Program-made: the position numbers and the translations under genes | Source: an uncultured Prevotella sp. | GTDB lineage: Bacteria; Bacteroidota; Bacteroidia; Bacteroidales; Bacteroidaceae | Reading direction: 5' to 3' | Length of the DNA: 8,358 nt | Assembly: GCA_937889855.1 (NCBI GenBank) | Contig: CALBYK010000244.1 | Location: forward strand, 1 to 8,358 | In this document: piece by piece, positions 7,601-8,358 of the stretch | How the letters are laid out: each line of letters opens with the position of its first letter | Numbering within the stretch: the stretch's first letter is position 1 | Notes under the pieces: model-generated | What the model was told of the DNA's origin: nothing | What the model saw: the letters and a program-made list of their open reading frames with translations, nothing else | Databases searched by the model: none

Positions 7601-8149
7601 AACCGCTACCACTCTGTGGGCGTGAATAGTCTCAATGCCGAGACCAATGTACTTGCCCTCACTCACGAATTTACTGAAATGAATGGGGCACAGACATTGA
7701 TTGAGAACAATGATGATGGCACAACGGTAGCAATGGTTTTCGATGTGATTCCTGCTACAACAACTGTTAAACGTAGTAGTGAGGGGCGCACTGTTAATAT
7801 CAACTTACCTGACACTGACAGTGCCGATGCCCGTATGCTTGCCAAAATAACCGAAACCGTAGAGAAATTTATCGCTGATTCCGATTTCAATGTGACACGC
7901 TTGCAAGAGACACTTGGACTTGGCTCTAAATTACTTTACCGAAAAGTGAAGCAGATGACCGGGAAAACTCCTATAGAGTTTATTCGTCATATTCGTATGC
8001 AGCGGGCTGCTGTGCTATTACGAGAGGGACGGTTTTCGGTATCGGAGGTGATGTATATGGTTGGATTTTCCAATTCGAGCTATTTCTCTAAGATTTTCCA
8101 AAAGACTTATGGCATTACACCTGCAGAGTTTTCCAAGAAGTCAAGATGA
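4688..8149 (+). CDS. HTCS-like transmembrane regulator with degenerate kinase, no receiver domain, AraC-type output
   Basis: 1153 residues. The signal peptide is 1-23 (TSA|QT). About 14 Reg_prop repeats fill 37-620 (for example VCSIAQDSQGIMWLGTERGL, VWSVAADRWDNIWAGTDQGV), enough for two seven-bladed propellers. A Y_Y_Y domain covers about 672-752 (YRLDGIDRSWKY, LPPGNYNLEVR) and a membrane helix 763-784. The DHp-like part has NLSRQLRQPL at 811-820, where NISHEFRTPL is usual: Arg814 replaces the phospho-accepting His. In the ATPase remnant (877-1024) the N-box is LDELVDFAV (both Asn lost: Glu925, Phe929), the G1 box is IPGLEIP (Asp and second Gly lost: Ile957, Glu961) and the G2 glycines are absent; only the FNRYH motif survives. 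About 22 residues join this to the AraC domain (1047-1153, two helix-turn-helix units, VSEVMYMVGFSNSSYFSKIF), so the usual receiver of about 120 residues is missing. HTCS proteins sense ligands in the periplasm and bind DNA from the inner membrane, normally through phosphotransfer; here signalling must be mechanical. The divergent transporter is the likely target. Confidence 0.94.
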   Translation: MKYLKPLILTLLALIIATYATSAQTFDNINVADASTVCSIAQDSQGIMWLGTERGLYSYDGYRTIPHNTAADGSSLATRIHSMLIFHNIIYMGTERGLFVYDILKGRYADTDGRQSRDIRAVALHGGRLWLGGAQGLFSLNLANGNVRVENRHIQNVYSLLGTRNGLLIGTMGGLALRSDNGNTRQITICSGNQPLVNAMLAESGSSVVWIGTEGALYRYDWHRLECIAPLNGNSIKSLDMQGGNIYAGTDNGLFIYNKVTHVVNHALHDSRSPQSIANNIVWSVAADRWDNIWAGTDQGVSVIGRHQFYKYIPLSDITQTGDGNCLHLIYRSDNNMLWLGGTNGLIGYKTAHGFMPDKAGNVDWYRQTSTTRYMSHNRVRRVYTDLDGTVIVCTDHGLNIYNPQTRQMRNVIVTDRSHRYNTTWAYDIVDDGMGRYWICSYMGGVFVIAKEKLLHAANGTAIADRHVLKELQGIHVWQLVKDGKGHIWARMYDRGLDRIDSRTMHVDHVIGKDRIVNDLTTDSQGNVWAAMDGEIHCFGTTATTDRSLRMAAYDVNDAALLCCVGNDVWAVSGGDCCIIGKNGQSTRFAVPGFRPLAISYDHVSRCVLLGGNDAVVSIPVDGVTRSYLNADYRGVARHSSAARHNFLLSGIMVDGKPLVTEDGYPTYLSEITLSARQNNVTFQLTDLPMSGQMPYVYAYRLDGIDRSWKYMHGERQEISYNALPPGNYNLEVRLVDGLGEAKGEVFKLGLTILPPWYMSVWAKLVYLVLFVALIVWTINFYWIRRRLREEHEAKERIIEESTARSAFFDNLSRQLRQPLGATFGAILNMLHKEQNSSNIRSLEQMRRNVVGINSLVFKVLDLQQTKNDNGQVAKVMFDIVDFCRRTAEDARARNGKTVEIDYTTDIPEVLVSLDVVRLQPVLDELVDFAVCNRDSDGHVKITVAADDNSVSVLVGIPGLEIPKAEMPFVFNRYHSVGVNSLNAETNVLALTHEFTEMNGAQTLIENNDDGTTVAMVFDVIPATTTVKRSSEGRTVNINLPDTDSADARMLAKITETVEKFIADSDFNVTRLQETLGLGSKLLYRKVKQMTGKTPIEFIRHIRMQRAAVLLREGRFSVSEVMYMVGFSNSSYFSKIFQKTYGITPAEFSKKSR
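4871..4896 (+). repeat. 10-bp tandem repeat inside the HTCS-like gene
   Basis: TACCGCACAA is present twice in a row (4871-4890), followed by TACCGC at 4891-4896, giving 2.6 copies. It encodes YRTIPHNTA just after the first propeller repeat. The unit is not a multiple of three, so loss or gain of one copy would shift the frame at about residue 65. Confidence 0.8.
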
Positions 8150-8296
8150 TACCGCCTTCTGCTCCGGCATAACGTAACTGTAACAGTTAATAAGTCCTGC
8201 AACGATATCATATATATTAAATGTAGACTAAATACTATCCGTAGTGCAAACAAATGTTAAAACAATAGCAAGTAGTCAATATTTTTCTTGAAAAGT
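8150..8296. other. Intergenic region after the HTCS-like gene
   Basis: No gene or strong terminator is visible. A small hairpin, TAACTG/CAGTTA with a 3-nt loop, lies at 8175-8189, 26 bp after the stop codon; it is A/T-rich and lacks a following T-run, so it is only a weak terminator candidate. The rest is AT-rich spacer leading to the promoter at 8297. Confidence 0.4.
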
Positions 8297-8327
8297 TTTG
8301 GTGATACGGATAAAAGTCATACCTTTG
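8297..8327 (+). promoter_or_regulatory. Near-perfect promoter for an unseen downstream gene
   Basis: TTTG at 8297-8300 and TACCTTTG at 8320-8327 are 19 bp apart, an exact fit to the Bacteroidetes consensus. Transcription would start near 8333, within the last 30 bases of the window, and continue rightward. The gene it serves is outside the window; a strong consensus promoter after a gap of about 150 bp marks the likely end of the regulator operon. Confidence 0.72.
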
Positions 8328-8358
8328 CATCCGCTTTCGAGAAGCAACGGAAACTCAA

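Noticed and set aside
4688..8149. HTCS-like gene as a pseudogene
   Set aside because: The frame is intact over 1153 codons, all propeller repeats and both helix-turn-helix units look sound, and losses are confined to the phosphotransfer residues and the receiver.

Overview
The window looks like chromosomal DNA of a member of the Bacteroidales, probably Prevotella-like (genus is a weak guess). It carries a SusC-family TonB-dependent transporter, a regulator with the architecture of a Bacteroidetes hybrid two-component system (HTCS), start codons without a Shine-Dalgarno sequence but with A-rich leaders, and promoters of the Bacteroidetes type (TTTG, 19-20 bp, TANNTTTG).

Layout. Positions 1-2504 (minus strand) hold the first 834 codons of a SusC-like outer-membrane transporter; the gene runs off the left edge. 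Positions 2505-2870 are a divergent control region. It contains a good promoter for the rightward operon, a half-consensus activator-type promoter for the transporter, and a cluster of five TTGTCC/GGACA half-sites arranged as an imperfect inverted array around the transporter promoter. Positions 2871-4631 (plus) encode a periplasmic TPR/coiled-coil protein with one membrane helix and a short cytoplasmic stub that resembles only the dimerisation (HisKA/DHp) part of a histidine kinase. Positions 4688-8149 (plus) encode an HTCS-like regulator: signal peptide, 14 propeller repeats, Y_Y_Y domain, membrane helix, kinase-like region and AraC-type DNA-binding domain. Positions 8150-8358 are intergenic and end in a near-perfect promoter for something outside the window.

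How it may work. The divergent arrangement suggests that the two membrane proteins control the transporter operon, as in a polysaccharide-utilisation or other nutrient-uptake locus. The most interesting point is that neither regulator appears able to carry phosphate. The HTCS-like protein has Arg where the phospho-accepting His should be, has lost the ATP-binding Asn, Asp and Gly residues, and has no receiver domain between kinase remnant and AraC domain. The TPR partner has Asp at its own His position and stops right after the DHp helices, with no ATPase domain. All reading frames are intact and the sensor and DNA-binding ends look well conserved, so this reads as a maintained, phosphorylation-independent transmembrane transcription factor with a DHp-stub partner rather than decay. 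That is inference from motifs; no alignment or search was run.
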